The notes: a model not told the origin generated them from the letters alone. Shown: positions 8,177 through 17,374, counted from the first letter of the stretch. The stretch is 64,000 bases of DNA from GCA-002733465 sp039969155 (GCA_039969155.1 JBDVOJ010000113.1:12093-76092); one strand, 5' to 3'. Translations and numbers: made by a program.

Positions 8177-9346
8177 ATGCTAGTAGAGACAAAACTACGA
8201 GAATTAGAGCGAAAAGGTGCGAACTCAGACTCTTTTGGTTCTACTAAACTAAAGCGAAACGTTTTGTCTACAAAATCAGTGTGGCCCATTGTTCTAATGT
8301 CGTTGGTTTATTTCTCAAACACCAATCAAGTCTTTGCTAAAGACGATCGAAACGACACTGTACAAATATCAGGTGTTGATCTCATCGATTCTCCCACAAC
8401 GGAGAATAATCAAGTCAATCAGATAGTAAAATACCCGATAAATAGTAACGCTCTTTATTGGTCTATCGAACACTTAAATAGCGCTCTACAGATAATTTCG
8501 GAATACGAGGCTTATGCGAGAGCGCATTATCCTAGTCCTACTCTTCCAGTTAAAGCTACTGCAAACAAAAGCGATTACCAAGCGCAATCACTAAGACTAA
8601 AGCAACTGAAACTTGAGTTAGATAAGTTATTTTCTAATGCTAGGCAAGAACTCACTATTAAGAAAAATTTAGGAGATAATTTATTAATCAATCAACATGA
8701 GGCCGATGTTAGCCAAAGGATCAACAACTTTAGACAGGCGATGAACTTAATACTTCAAATTTATAACAAGTTAGGAGCTCTTGAACTAGGTGAAAACCGA
8801 AAAAAACTATTAATAACTTCTGAGAACTATGCGTTAGAAATGTTAAAAGGGGTAGACAAAATCTATTGGGATAGTTTTCTGTATTCTCCGTCATCAAATC
8901 TGACTTTGTCTTCACATAACTTTGCTGAGATGCTTTTTGGCATTACTGGAAAGAAGCAGTTGACTGATTATTTAACGGCACAGTCTCAGCGTGCAAGTTA
9001 CATAGCCTTCAATTATGCTGAACCAATCATAACTTTTATGGCGAATATGAAGGGGGCGGCAGATGAAAGTAGGCTCTTTAATAAATGGAAGAATTCTTTG
9101 ATTGCTCTACATAAACAAAGATATCAAGAACCAGATAATTCCCAAAACAAAATCGAAAGAATGTTCACTATTCAGCTGTTGAATACTAATAAAGGTAATT
9201 GTTTAAAACAGATTAAACTAGTCCAGATAAATCGAGAAAATGATATTTTTTCTGAAAGCATGAATAGAATAATTAGGTCGATAAAAAAGCACTGTGAGAA
9301 TTTACAGAGCGATAATACTGTTGAGAGAAACCATAGTACCAAATAA
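8177..9346 (+). CDS. Uncharacterised exported protein, 389 aa
   Basis: I do not recognise this family. The first 35 residues are basic and polar (ELERKGANSDS...KLKRNVLSTK), followed by a hydrophobic segment (about 36-52) and then VFAKDD, which looks like a signal anchor or late signal peptide. The rest is helical and rich in lysine, asparagine and glutamine, with two cysteines only near the C terminus (GNCLKQIK and KKHCENL). The start is 4 bp after phnA, so the genes may be coupled; an ATG further in is not favoured by any ribosome-binding site. Function unknown. Confidence 0.6.
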   Translation: MLVETKLRELERKGANSDSFGSTKLKRNVLSTKSVWPIVLMSLVYFSNTNQVFAKDDRNDTVQISGVDLIDSPTTENNQVNQIVKYPINSNALYWSIEHLNSALQIISEYEAYARAHYPSPTLPVKATANKSDYQAQSLRLKQLKLELDKLFSNARQELTIKKNLGDNLLINQHEADVSQRINNFRQAMNLILQIYNKLGALELGENRKKLLITSENYALEMLKGVDKIYWDSFLYSPSSNLTLSSHNFAEMLFGITGKKQLTDYLTAQSQRASYIAFNYAEPIITFMANMKGAADESRLFNKWKNSLIALHKQRYQEPDNSQNKIERMFTIQLLNTNKGNCLKQIKLVQINRENDIFSESMNRIIRSIKKHCENLQSDNTVERNHSTK

Positions 9347-9481
9347 GCCTTCTATAGATTCCCGCGTCGCATCTCCTCGAATGATGAGAAATCATTTATC
9401 TGTTTTTTTATGATTTGATGAATCTTAATGAATTAGAAACTGAACGTCTTGTTAATGCTAAGAATAAGTCAGGAGTTAAAT

Positions 9482-10012
9482 ATGAAAGTTAACGAAATGA
9501 TGCCTCGGATAATATTGCCGAGAATAGATGGTCTACAATTTGATAGTCATTCTTTACAGGGAACAAGGTATTTACTCACTTTCTTTAGGTTTGCAACCTG
9601 TCCTTTTTGTAACATGCGAATGGCAGAGTTAATAAAAGCAAAATCAGAGTTGGAAGAGAATTTCGAAATCGTTGCTATTTTCGAATCCAACATCGACCAC
9701 TTAAAGAAGCACGCGAACAAGCACGTCGCCAAATTCCCGATTTTGGCTGATGAAAAACGGGAATACTATCAATTATTTGGGGTTGATAAGTCGCTGATAG
9801 GAATGGTGAAGGGAATGTTATTGCGTCTACCAACTTTATTGACTGCTATTTTTAGAGGTTATATTCCACGAGAGGTTTCGTCTCGATTTTTAACTATGCC
9901 ATTATCGTTGCTTGTAGATGAGCAAGGCGTCATTCAAACAGTTTATCAAGGTAAGGATGAGGGCGACCACATACCTATTAATAAGGTGTTGAGCTTCGCT
10001 AAGGAAATGTAA
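9482..10012 (+). CDS. Peroxiredoxin-like (AhpC/TSA) protein with CPFC motif
   Basis: The 176-residue protein shows a thioredoxin-like fold of the AhpC/TSA type (LTFFRFATCPFCNMRMAEL), with cysteines at C40 and C43. The CxxC spacing resembles the Bcp/PrxQ-like or AhpC-related group and not a classic 2-Cys peroxiredoxin. The following FPILADEKREYYQLFGV and LPLSLLVDEQGVIQTVYQGKDEGDH segments fit that family. It probably reduces peroxides or acts as a thiol reductase. The start at 9482 is set by AGGAG at 9471-9475; an upstream ATG at 9449 lacks a site. Confidence 0.8.
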   Translation: MKVNEMMPRIILPRIDGLQFDSHSLQGTRYLLTFFRFATCPFCNMRMAELIKAKSELEENFEIVAIFESNIDHLKKHANKHVAKFPILADEKREYYQLFGVDKSLIGMVKGMLLRLPTLLTAIFRGYIPREVSSRFLTMPLSLLVDEQGVIQTVYQGKDEGDHIPINKVLSFAKEM

Positions 10013-10050
10013 CTGACATCTATGACAATATAGTACCCAAGAAGATTGGC

Positions 10051-10164
10051 ATGAATAAAGAGTCTGCTAAAAGCTTTCGAGAAATTAGCGATCAAAAATG
10101 TTGTGAAAAGCAATTCGTGCCAGAGACGTTTAACAATTTCGCTAAACACGCCAAAGAAAAGTGA
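10051..10164 (+). CDS. Possible small protein, 37 aa
   Basis: A short frame (MNKESAKSFREIS ... AKHAKEK) starts 38 bp after the peroxiredoxin gene with AAGAAG upstream, and overlaps the 3' end of the converging gene by 23 bp. It contains adjacent cysteines (DQKCCEKQ). The composition is charged and protein-like, but there is no homology signal that I can judge. It could be chance. Confidence 0.25.
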   Translation: MNKESAKSFREISDQKCCEKQFVPETFNNFAKHAKEK

Positions 10165-11119
10165 GACTTCCGTATTGCAATACATCTTCAATGTTTTCAT
10201 CAACAGAAAAAATGCCGACCTTGATATTGTTAACAGCGAAAGTAATCGAAAAATCCTGCCAAGAATAAGCTAACCCCAAAAATCCACCTGATTGTAGTCG
10301 TTGATAGTTGATTGATGCACTATTCGAAAATGTATTTCCATCTGCATGAATGTTGTTGAATAAATGAGCGAAATGTAACCCTGCATAGACATACCATCCG
10401 CCCTCTATAGCAACCGGATTAGTAGTGCGACTTGGAGATAAAAGGCCTGCTGCATAGGTCTCTTCGATTTCCTGACCATAGCGGAGTAGAAAACCCGCGT
10501 TAATTGAACTCTCAATGGTTCCTAGTTGAACTTCTGCCATGGAGACAAAATCCATGTTGTTAGATTTTGAATGCCAATTTCGCCATGCTCGACCTCTGGA
10601 AAACTGAAAGACTAGCTCGTTGTCGAGCTGTTGATCCCAACCTTCAGGCTGATCAGAGCCTATCATCTTATGAACAAATTTCTGGGTAGATTCAGCCCCA
10701 GACCAAGGTCCAACAACACCGAGGGTAGTACTAACCTTATCTGCAATAGAGCCATTTTGTACGATAAACGTTTGGTTCATAAATAGTAGCCCAGAATAGG
10801 GTAGCTGACCTTCATCGGGAGTTTCTTGGGTGATGTCAAATGGCGTGAGTATTGCCTGTCCAATCGTTGTCGAACTAAACTGTTCCAGGTGTGTTTCTTC
10901 AGGCAAGCTCCATAACAGAGGGTTCAGCAATACTCCTGGGGTCAACTTGTCTGATTTTTGGTTTGTTTTATATTGTGAAAAATAAATTCCATTGGTGTAA
11001 CCGCTATCTTCTCCAACAAAGATATCATTATCATAGGTCAACGAGCGCCACTCTGGGTCGCTGTGGCAATCGGGAGTATATATTCCCAAGCAAAATATAA
11101 GAGGAATAAGAAATTTCAC
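10142..11119 (-). CDS. LpxR-type outer membrane protein (DUF2219)
   Basis: The protein has 325 residues, with a signal peptide and then the family signature TYDNDIFVGEDSGYTNG (about residues 28-44). In LpxR the equivalent N, D and T/S-x-x-Y-T-N-G residues build the active site that removes the 3' acyloxyacyl group of lipid A. The remainder alternates hydrophobic strands as in a beta-barrel (for example FLGLAYSWQDFSITFAVNNIKV). The length matches the family. It probably sits in the outer membrane and modifies lipid A, but the specificity is unproven. The gene is monocistronic. Confidence 0.8.
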   Translation of the reverse strand: MKFLIPLIFCLGIYTPDCHSDPEWRSLTYDNDIFVGEDSGYTNGIYFSQYKTNQKSDKLTPGVLLNPLLWSLPEETHLEQFSSTTIGQAILTPFDITQETPDEGQLPYSGLLFMNQTFIVQNGSIADKVSTTLGVVGPWSGAESTQKFVHKMIGSDQPEGWDQQLDNELVFQFSRGRAWRNWHSKSNNMDFVSMAEVQLGTIESSINAGFLLRYGQEIEETYAAGLLSPSRTTNPVAIEGGWYVYAGLHFAHLFNNIHADGNTFSNSASINYQRLQSGGFLGLAYSWQDFSITFAVNNIKVGIFSVDENIEDVLQYGSLTFLWRV

Positions 11120-11418
11120 TAGTTTTCTTCTCGAATGTTCGTTTCTTTCTGGACATCATTATAAGTATTTGGGATCAGGTTTAAAGAATGAGTATTGATA
11201 TTTCTTGATCGAGGTCAGATCTGATGGGAGTTTTGACTTATGACAACGGGCTCTAGATCTATCTAGCTGAATTATTCAAAGCGAAGCTTTGATGACGCGC
11301 TCTTACAAAAGACAGGCGACTTGAACTATCTCGGCGGTGTCCTTTCTACGAAAATCATTTGTTGCTATGGCGGCTAAAAGCGCGAAGATTATCTTTAGGT
11401 CCCTAAACCCTCAGGCTA
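11120..11418. other. Intergenic space of 299 bp with small hairpins
   Basis: No reading frame is convincing here. Two small hairpins are visible: CTAGAT/ATCTAG at about 11252-11265, and TCAAAGC-GAA-GCTTTGA at 11276-11292. Neither has a clear T tract. The space probably holds the end of oadB transcription and the promoter of the LpxR-like gene. Confidence 0.35.
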
Positions 11419-12549
11419 TCAACCAACCAATGCCAACAAAATACCTGCCGCCACAGCCGAACCTAACACACCTGCCACATTTGGCCCCATAGCGTGCATC
11501 AACAAGAAGTTATGGGGATTTGCCTCTAATCCTAATTTGTTAGCCACACGTGCCGCCATAGGGACTGCTGAAACGCCTGCCGCGCCAATTAGAGGATTGA
11601 TCGGATCTTTAGAAAGCTTATTCATTAATTTAGCCATTAATAATCCAGTAGCGGTTCCAATTGAAAACGCCACCGCACCTAAAGCTAAAATGCCAACGGT
11701 TTTCAAATTTAGAAATGCATCGGCGCTGAGTTTTGAACCAACACCTAACCCTAAAAAGATAGTGACAATATTAATCAATTCATTTTGTGCTGTAGAACTT
11801 AAGCGCTCAACTACTCCAGACTCTCGCATTAAGTTACCTAAACAAAACATTCCAACTAATGGGGTCGCTGTTGGTAGGAAGAGGATGGTCATTAACAATA
11901 CACCTAGCGGGAAAACTATTTTTTCAATCTTGGTGACATGACGTAGTTGAGCCATCTGAATTTTACGTTCATCTTCTGTGGTCAAGGCGCGCATAATCGG
12001 CGGCTGAATAATTGGCACCAATGCCATATAAGAATAGGCTGCGACTGCGATTGCTCCGAGTAATTCTGGAGCTAGTTTTGACGCCAGGAAAATCGCTGTC
12101 GGACCATCAGCACCACCGATAATTGCGATTGCAGAAGCATCCTTTAGAGTGAATTCAATTCCGGGAACACCATTAAGTGCAATGGCTCCAAATAAAGTCG
12201 CGAAGATCCCAAACTGGGCGGCGGCTCCGAGTAATAACATCTTAGGGTTGGCGATCAATGCGCCAAAGTCCGTCATTGCTCCGACACCCATAAAAATTAA
12301 TAACGGAAAAATTCCGGTATCTATCCCTGCATAATAAATGTAATGAAGCAAGCCACCCACTTCGGTAAAACCGGCCAACGGGATATTGGTAAGTATTGCG
12401 CCAAAACCGATTGGCAGTAGTAATAACGGCTCGAAACTTTTTGCGATGGCTAAGTAGAGCAAACCGCAGCCGACTAACATCATCACGATTTGGCCTAGCT
12501 CAAAATTAGCTAGTCCAGTCGATTGCCAAAGTATGGTTAATGATTCCAT
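11419..12549 (-). CDS. oadB: Oxaloacetate decarboxylase beta subunit, Na+ pump
   Basis: This 376-residue polytopic inner-membrane protein belongs to the OadB/GcdB/MmdB family. It has about ten hydrophobic segments and the conserved stretch IGGADGPTAIFLASKLAP, whose aspartate takes part in sodium transport coupled to decarboxylation of carboxybiotin. The C-terminal repeat (INPLIGAAGVSAVPMAARVANKLG and HAMGPNVAGVLGSAVAAG) is also typical. It starts 7 bp after oadA in the order oadG-oadA-oadB. The enzyme converts oxaloacetate to pyruvate and exports sodium. The start and length match the family. Confidence 0.97.
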   Translation of the reverse strand: MESLTILWQSTGLANFELGQIVMMLVGCGLLYLAIAKSFEPLLLLPIGFGAILTNIPLAGFTEVGGLLHYIYYAGIDTGIFPLLIFMGVGAMTDFGALIANPKMLLLGAAAQFGIFATLFGAIALNGVPGIEFTLKDASAIAIIGGADGPTAIFLASKLAPELLGAIAVAAYSYMALVPIIQPPIMRALTTEDERKIQMAQLRHVTKIEKIVFPLGVLLMTILFLPTATPLVGMFCLGNLMRESGVVERLSSTAQNELINIVTIFLGLGVGSKLSADAFLNLKTVGILALGAVAFSIGTATGLLMAKLMNKLSKDPINPLIGAAGVSAVPMAARVANKLGLEANPHNFLLMHAMGPNVAGVLGSAVAAGILLALVG

Positions 12550-12556
12550 TAATCTA

Positions 12557-14350
12557 TTATCCTATGCTCAGCAACGATTGGCCGACGGAAACGCCATCGC
12601 CTTCTTTAATATGAATGGCGGTGACTTTACCGGCTGCATTAGAGCGAATTTCAGTTTCCATTTTCATTGCTTCCATAATAATGAGTACATCGCCTTCGCC
12701 AACCTGGTCGCCTACATTCACTTGTAGTCTAAAAATGTTTCCGGCAAGGGGCGCATCCAATGAGCTTCCTCCTGCTGGTGCAGCCGCAGGCTCGGCTGGT
12801 GTTGAAGAATCGGAAGTGGCAATGTTTTGAATCTCACCAGAGGGTGCAACGGTGACCTCGTAAACTTTGCCATCGACGCGCACTGAGTAGTTTTCAATCC
12901 CGCCAGAAGAACTTGCAGCAGGTGTTGCGCTAGCGGGAGTAAGAGTGGATGCTTTTTCGGGAATTGGCTCAAACGCATCGGGATTATTTCGGTTTTCTAA
13001 AAATTTCAAACCAATCTGAGGGAACAAGGCGTAAGTCAGCACATCGTCAATTTTGCTTTCTGCTAGTGTAATATTTTTGTCCGCAGCTAGTTTTTCTAAC
13101 TCTGCGGTTAAACTTTCAACTTCTGGATCGATTAAGTCAGCCGGTCTGCAGGTGATTGCTTCGGCGCCGTCGAGTACTCGCTTTTGAAGTTCCTCGTTTA
13201 CCGGCGCGGCAGTCGTGCCATATTCACCCTTTAAAACACCTGCAGTTTCTTTGGTAATTGATTTGTATCGCTCACCGGTCAAAACATTCAGCACCGCTTG
13301 AGTACCCACGATTTGAGAGGTTGGCGTCACTAAGGGAATATAGCCGAGATCTTTTCTAACTTTGGGGATTTCTGTAAGAACTTCATCTAATCGATCCGCT
13401 GCGCCTTGTTCTCGCAATTGACTTTCCATATTAGTCAGCATGCCGCCAGGAACTTGGGCAATTAGAATTCGGGCGTCGATACCTTTCAAGCTTCCCTCAA
13501 AGGCAGCGTATTTTTCTCTTACATCACGGAAGTAAGTGGCTACTTCGGCGAGTTTCTTAAGGTCTAAACCTGTGTCCCGTGGAGTATCTTCAACAATCGA
13601 AACAAGCGTTTCTGTTGGTGAATGACCGTAAGTCATACTCATTGATGAAATCGCGGTATCAATCACGTCGATACCTGAATCAATCGCCTTCATATGAGTG
13701 GCAACGCTCAAGCCAGTGGTGGCATGACAGTGCAGCGCGATTGGTAACGACACGGTTTCTTTTAGTCGACCAATCAATTCTTCTGCTACATAAGGTTTTA
13801 GCAACCCAGCCATGTCTTTTATACACAAAGAGTGTGCACCAAAATCTTCGAGCTGCTTGGCCATGGTTAACCAACCTTGCAAGTCATGTACCGGGCTGAC
13901 GGTATAGCTGAGAGTACCTTGAGCGTGAGCGCCAACTTTTACCGCAGCTTTTATTGAACCTTGCATATTGCGGACGTCATTCATGGCATCGAAAATTCTG
14001 AACACATCGACCCCATTGACATGAGCACGCTCGACAAATTTTTCCACTAAGTCATCGGCATAGTGACGATATCCCAAAATATTTTGGCCACGGAACAACA
14101 TTTGTTGTTTGGTTTTTGGCATGGCCTTCTTAAGTGCGCGAATTCGCTCCCAAGGATCTTCACCAAGATATCGAATACACGAGTCGAAAGTCGCGCCGCC
14201 CCATGATTCGATTGACCAAAAACCAACTTCATCAAGTAAAGGGGCAATCGGAAGCATGTCTGCCAATCTAAATCGAGTTGCTAACAATGATTGGTGAGCG
14301 TCTCGCAGAACGACTTCAGTAATGCCTAGAGGCTTTGTTGGGCTGGACAT
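12557..14350 (-). CDS. oadA: Oxaloacetate decarboxylase alpha subunit
   Basis: The 597-residue protein has an N-terminal carboxyltransferase barrel (about residues 5-270: TEVVLRDAHQSLLATR, ESWGGATFDSCIRYLGEDPWER, PIALHCHATTGLS), a conserved carboxylase linker domain, an alanine/proline/serine-rich hinge (about 470-530) and a C-terminal biotinyl domain. The biotin lysine is K563 in the EAMKMET motif. It transfers the carboxyl group of oxaloacetate to biotin for decarboxylation by OadB. It is the middle gene of oadGAB. The full-length match leaves little doubt, although alpha subunits of related decarboxylases share this plan. Confidence 0.97.
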   Translation of the reverse strand: MSSPTKPLGITEVVLRDAHQSLLATRFRLADMLPIAPLLDEVGFWSIESWGGATFDSCIRYLGEDPWERIRALKKAMPKTKQQMLFRGQNILGYRHYADDLVEKFVERAHVNGVDVFRIFDAMNDVRNMQGSIKAAVKVGAHAQGTLSYTVSPVHDLQGWLTMAKQLEDFGAHSLCIKDMAGLLKPYVAEELIGRLKETVSLPIALHCHATTGLSVATHMKAIDSGIDVIDTAISSMSMTYGHSPTETLVSIVEDTPRDTGLDLKKLAEVATYFRDVREKYAAFEGSLKGIDARILIAQVPGGMLTNMESQLREQGAADRLDEVLTEIPKVRKDLGYIPLVTPTSQIVGTQAVLNVLTGERYKSITKETAGVLKGEYGTTAAPVNEELQKRVLDGAEAITCRPADLIDPEVESLTAELEKLAADKNITLAESKIDDVLTYALFPQIGLKFLENRNNPDAFEPIPEKASTLTPASATPAASSSGGIENYSVRVDGKVYEVTVAPSGEIQNIATSDSSTPAEPAAAPAGGSSLDAPLAGNIFRLQVNVGDQVGEGDVLIIMEAMKMETEIRSNAAGKVTAIHIKEGDGVSVGQSLLSIG

Positions 14351-14454
14351 AGTTCGTTTCCTTGGTGTTTCAGTTACTTGGCTAATTCATCTTCAATTGG
14401 ATGATCGCCGAAATGGTTTTTTAATTGCGAATGTTCTTATTAGTTATTGTGTCT

Positions 14455-14715
14455 TTAATTGTTCTTGTTTCTGTATTGGGTTACGGCAGCGGAAATGGCA
14501 GCGACTATCGATTGATCATTCTGATTGTGCGTTGGTGCCACGGGCTGGGGTGCCTTTGGCGCTACGACAGGATCGGGAAAGCGTACTCCTAGTGGCGCAA
14601 TGATTGTTTTGATGACAACAATCAGCAAACTTAAGAATGCATAAACGAATGCCATACCGACTAGCATTAAAGTTGCAGCTTCATAAAATACACTTGTGGA
14701 GTCTTCCAAATCCAA
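14455..14715 (-). CDS. oadG: Oxaloacetate decarboxylase gamma subunit
   Basis: This small 86-residue protein has one N-terminal membrane segment (about residues 12-42, TLMLVGMAFVYAFLSLLIVVIKT), a proline-rich hinge (FPDPVVAPKAPQPVAP) and a short C-terminal tail starting near IVAAISAAV. This is the layout of OadG, which assembles the alpha and beta subunits. It is the first gene of oadGAB, 104 bp before oadA. Confidence 0.92.
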   Translation of the reverse strand: MDLEDSTSVFYEAATLMLVGMAFVYAFLSLLIVVIKTIIAPLGVRFPDPVVAPKAPQPVAPTHNQNDQSIVAAISAAVTQYRNKNN

Positions 14716-14932
14716 TTTTCCTTTTAACTAATTGAGAACAAAGCATAAATCGAACAGACCCTTGAGATCAAATAACTATTGATCATAGCTTGTGCGGGGT
14801 AGTGGATAGCAAGATGATTGAGGCTAGTCGAAATCCATCACTGGTTGGGGCTAGCTCTAGGTTTAAAAGCCTTCAACTCCGCTCAGGCCACTTGCGGTTA
14901 AGCCGATTGAGCGCAGTCGAAATCAGACATTC
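14716..14932. repeat. REP-like palindromic elements between oadG and marR
   Basis: The space holds GATTGAGGCTAGTCGAAATC at 14816-14835 and a fuller element with arms TTCAACTCCGCTCA (14872-14885) and TGAGCGCAGTCGAA (14908-14921), which can pair at 12 of 14 positions around a 22-nt loop. Near-identical sequences occur at 17321-17367 and 19121-19170, so this is a dispersed family. No gene is seen. Confidence 0.7.
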
Positions 14933-15355
14933 TTAAACTAGTTTAACTGCCAATTTCCTCAATTGTTGTATTTCATCATCACTAAGACTTTCAAAAACAG
15001 AGTCACAGCTTTGCTCAAAGGTGACTCTTGCTTCATTGAAAATTCGTTCACCACTTTCAGATAGTTTAACTAGGCTAACTCGAGCATCGCGTGGGTTCTT
15101 TTGTTTTTGGACAAGACCAATTTTTTCCATCGGACTGATTAAACGGGTGATCCCTGAGGCGCTCAGCCCTATTTTATTGGCTAAATCGACTCGGCGCATA
15201 CATTGTTGATTGGCCAAACTTAGGTGATGCATTACCAGAAACTCGGTAAAGCTAATACCATGAAAACTGAGCGGGGAGTCGACTCGCTTAGTGAGCTGCG
15301 CGCTCATGGCAGCCAACTCTAATGCCAAATTCATAGTCGCAGTAAATTGTTGCAT
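14933..15355 (-). CDS. MarR-family transcriptional regulator
   Basis: The 140-residue protein has the winged-helix DNA-binding core (RRVDLANKIGLSASGITRLISPMEKIGLVQKQKNPRDARVSLVKLSESGE, with the basic wing at DARVS) flanked by the dimerisation helices expected of MarR. It is divergent from no neighbour and lies upstream of oadG in the same direction, separated by repeats, so control of oadGAB is possible but unproven. TCAAGTA repeats upstream (15403-15444) look like an autoregulatory operator. Confidence 0.92.
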   Translation of the reverse strand: MQQFTATMNLALELAAMSAQLTKRVDSPLSFHGISFTEFLVMHHLSLANQQCMRRVDLANKIGLSASGITRLISPMEKIGLVQKQKNPRDARVSLVKLSESGERIFNEARVTFEQSCDSVFESLSDDEIQQLRKLAVKLV

Positions 15356-15402
15356 ATTAAATCCCTTGTTTTTGCGCTATCGCTTGATGTATTGTTGAGT
15401 GG

Positions 15403-15444
15403 TCAAGTATTGATCAAGTAAATTAATTATGCAAGTAATCAAGT
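15403..15444. promoter_or_regulatory. Putative operator of the MarR gene: TCAAGTA repeats
   Basis: TCAAGTA occurs at 15403-15409 and again at 15414-15420, 11 bp apart, and TCAAGT at 15439-15444. TTGATCAA in the same stretch is palindromic. The spacing of one helical turn and the position 48-90 bp upstream of the regulator start fit an autoregulatory site. This is inferred from pattern only. Confidence 0.4.
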
Positions 15445-15482
15445 CAAACAATCGCTAATTTCAAGAAAAATAAGAGTTTTAG

Positions 15483-16034
15483 TTAAGCGCGCAGAATCTG
15501 ACCGCTTTCTAGGTCAACAATGCGTGATGCTGGCTCGCCGCCACATTCACCGGGGATAATTTGCGCTAATGGCAAATAAAACTTATTGCGGATAACCGCT
15601 GCGGAGCGGCTGGTTGGTTTGGCATTTCGGTTGCAACTGGTAGAAACGATGGGGCCTTGCATCATGTCGCAGAGCTTTTTTGCGACTGGATTGGTAGTCA
15701 CTCGAATAGCTAATTTGGCGTGATTTCCGGCTAAAAGAGGTGAAGTTCGCTCAGACTTGTTGACCAACCAAGTCGTTGCTCTACCATGGTGATTTTGAAT
15801 GCGCTGCTTTTGTTGTGTCGAAAGTGGCTCTATTAGGCTGGAAGCTTGCTCGATATCGCTGACCAAGATAATAAGGCCTTTCTTGTAGCTGCGATGTTTA
15901 ACACTCAGAAGATCGGAAACCGCTTGTAGATTGTAAGGGTTACAACCTAGTCCATAAACAGATTCAGAAGGATAGGCAATCACACCACCGCTTTTGAGTG
16001 TTTTGATTGCCTTCCGATATTGCCATTGATGCAC
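15483..16034 (-). CDS. tsaC: Threonylcarbamoyl-AMP synthase, TsaC/YrdC type
   Basis: This is a 183-residue single-domain YrdC protein, the size of TsaC without the extra Sua5 domain. The conserved lysine/arginine and serine/threonine pocket appears as GGVIAYPSESVYGLGCN, KHRSYKKGLIILV, and GPIVSTSCNRNAKPTSRSA. It makes threonylcarbamoyl-AMP from threonine, bicarbonate and ATP for the universal t6A37 modification of tRNA. It follows purE by 50 bp in the same direction. In many gammaproteobacteria purE, purK and tsaC lie together; here purK is missing from the set. Confidence 0.9.
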   Translation of the reverse strand: MHQWQYRKAIKTLKSGGVIAYPSESVYGLGCNPYNLQAVSDLLSVKHRSYKKGLIILVSDIEQASSLIEPLSTQQKQRIQNHHGRATTWLVNKSERTSPLLAGNHAKLAIRVTTNPVAKKLCDMMQGPIVSTSCNRNAKPTSRSAAVIRNKFYLPLAQIIPGECGGEPASRIVDLESGQILRA

Positions 16035-16084
16035 TGGTAGAAAATCACATTGCGCTCGACTGAATAGTTAAGCGCTAAGTCGTT

Positions 16085-16585
16085 CTATAGTGTGGCTTGT
16101 AGCTGCTTATCTTTTTCGATAACTGCCGCAGCGTTTGCTGCACGATCAGCAGCAACTGCTTTAGCCACTTCTGGGTCAGCGATACCTAGCATTTGAGCTG
16201 CCAAGTAACCCGCGTTTTTTGCGCCTGCTTTACCGATTGCAACTGTAGCTACTGGAACACCTGCTGGCATCTGAACTGTTGACAATAAAGCGTCTTGGCC
16301 TTTTAGCGGGCCACCGTCCATTGGTACACCGATTACTGGACGAGTCGTTAATCCAGCTACTGCTCCAGCTAAATGAGCTGCAAGCCCGGCCGCACAAATG
16401 AACACTGCACATCCACGTGATTCAGCGTCTTTCACATACTCGTGAGTTGCAGCTGGTGTTCTGTGTGCAGAAGTGACTTTAACTTCCGCTCGGATACCAA
16501 GATCCTTCAAAATAGTTAGAGTGTTTTGCATACAAGGCCAGTCAGAATCTGAACCCATTAAGATCGCAACGAATGCTTTGCTCAT
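16085..16585 (-). CDS. purE: N5-carboxyaminoimidazole ribonucleotide mutase
   Basis: The 166-residue protein contains the PurE signatures GSDSDWP (residues 11-17), SAHRTP around H41, and VQMPAGVPVATVAIGKAGAKNAG. SAHRTP marks the class I mutase that normally works with PurK, whereas class II enzymes carry SAHKT. The loop reads AAGLAAHLAG, unlike the AGGAAHLPG of E. coli, so it belongs to another branch of class I. It acts in purine biosynthesis, step 6. No purK lies next to it in this window. Confidence 0.96.
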   Translation of the reverse strand: MSKAFVAILMGSDSDWPCMQNTLTILKDLGIRAEVKVTSAHRTPAATHEYVKDAESRGCAVFICAAGLAAHLAGAVAGLTTRPVIGVPMDGGPLKGQDALLSTVQMPAGVPVATVAIGKAGAKNAGYLAAQMLGIADPEVAKAVAADRAANAAAVIEKDKQLQATL

Positions 16586-16725
16586 TTTAGTACCTTTAAA
16601 TTAATTGAGGTGATTGAAAATTAATCGCGAATTATACTGAAATATAAGTACAGTTGCATAATTTTGCAGCTAATTTAACACATGATTATTCTAATTTAGT
16701 CTTATTCATAGGTAAAATCTATTAA

Positions 16726-17214
16726 TTAAAGTGCTTTTTCCCAGAAAAGCGCTTTGCCCATTTCTGGATCCAACTCATAACCGGAAAAGCCGAATTTAAT
16801 ATAGGCATTTTTTGCGACATTGTTTCCTTCGAGCACTTCCAAAGTCAGCTTGCAACAGTCTTTTTCTTTTGCGATTTGCTCTACTAGCTCAAGCATTTTC
16901 TGACTGAGGCCTAAGCCTCGATGATTGCCTGTGACGACTACATCGTGAATGTAGACTAGTGGTTTACACTTGAAAGTTGAGAAACCAAAGAAACAATTGA
17001 TTAAACCGGTTGGTTCTCCGTCTACATAGCATAAAATCGAAAAAGCATTACCTTGTTCGGCCAATTTGGCAGCCAGAATCGATTTTACTTCTTCGGTCAG
17101 CGGTTTACCGCCGCCCATGGGATCTTCTGCATAGCAATTGAGTAAGTCACTTATTGCTTCAGCATGTTGGGGATTGTGGTAGTCAGCGACCAGAATTTCG
17201 ACATTATCGGGCAT
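16726..17214 (-). CDS. GNAT family N-acetyltransferase
   Basis: The 162-residue protein shows the acetyl-CoA binding motif of GNAT enzymes in VYIHDVVVTGNHRGLGLSQKMLELVEQIAKEKDCCKLTLEV (R/Q-x-x-G-x-G/A is seen as HRGLGLS), then NNVAKNAYIKFGFSGYEL. The length matches a minimal GNAT fold. The acceptor cannot be read from sequence. It is transcribed in the purE direction, with a 140-bp gap. Confidence 0.88.
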   Translation of the reverse strand: MPDNVEILVADYHNPQHAEAISDLLNCYAEDPMGGGKPLTEEVKSILAAKLAEQGNAFSILCYVDGEPTGLINCFFGFSTFKCKPLVYIHDVVVTGNHRGLGLSQKMLELVEQIAKEKDCCKLTLEVLEGNNVAKNAYIKFGFSGYELDPEMGKALFWEKAL

Positions 17215-17315
17215 GTTGAGAGTCCAATTGATTAGGATAGTACGCTGAGTATATCAATCGTATTACGGGCTTGCTAATAACCGTAGATTCTTTTGTCAAA
17301 GAGCTAAAAACAATC

Positions 17316-17374
17316 CCGCCTTCGACTCCGCTCAAGCTACTTATTAAGCTGATTGAGCGCAGTCGAAATCAAAC
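17316..17374. repeat. REP-like imperfect palindrome
   Basis: The arms TTCGACTCCGCTCA (17321-17334) and TGAGCGCAGTCGAA (17354-17367) pair at 13 of 14 positions with a 19-nt loop. Flanking bases are shared with the copy at 14867-14926. This is the best-preserved copy in the window. Confidence 0.75.

Noticed and set aside
11537..11941. Plus-strand frame opposite oadB
   Set aside because: It lies antisense to a strongly conserved gene and carries no motifs; a shadow of oadB.
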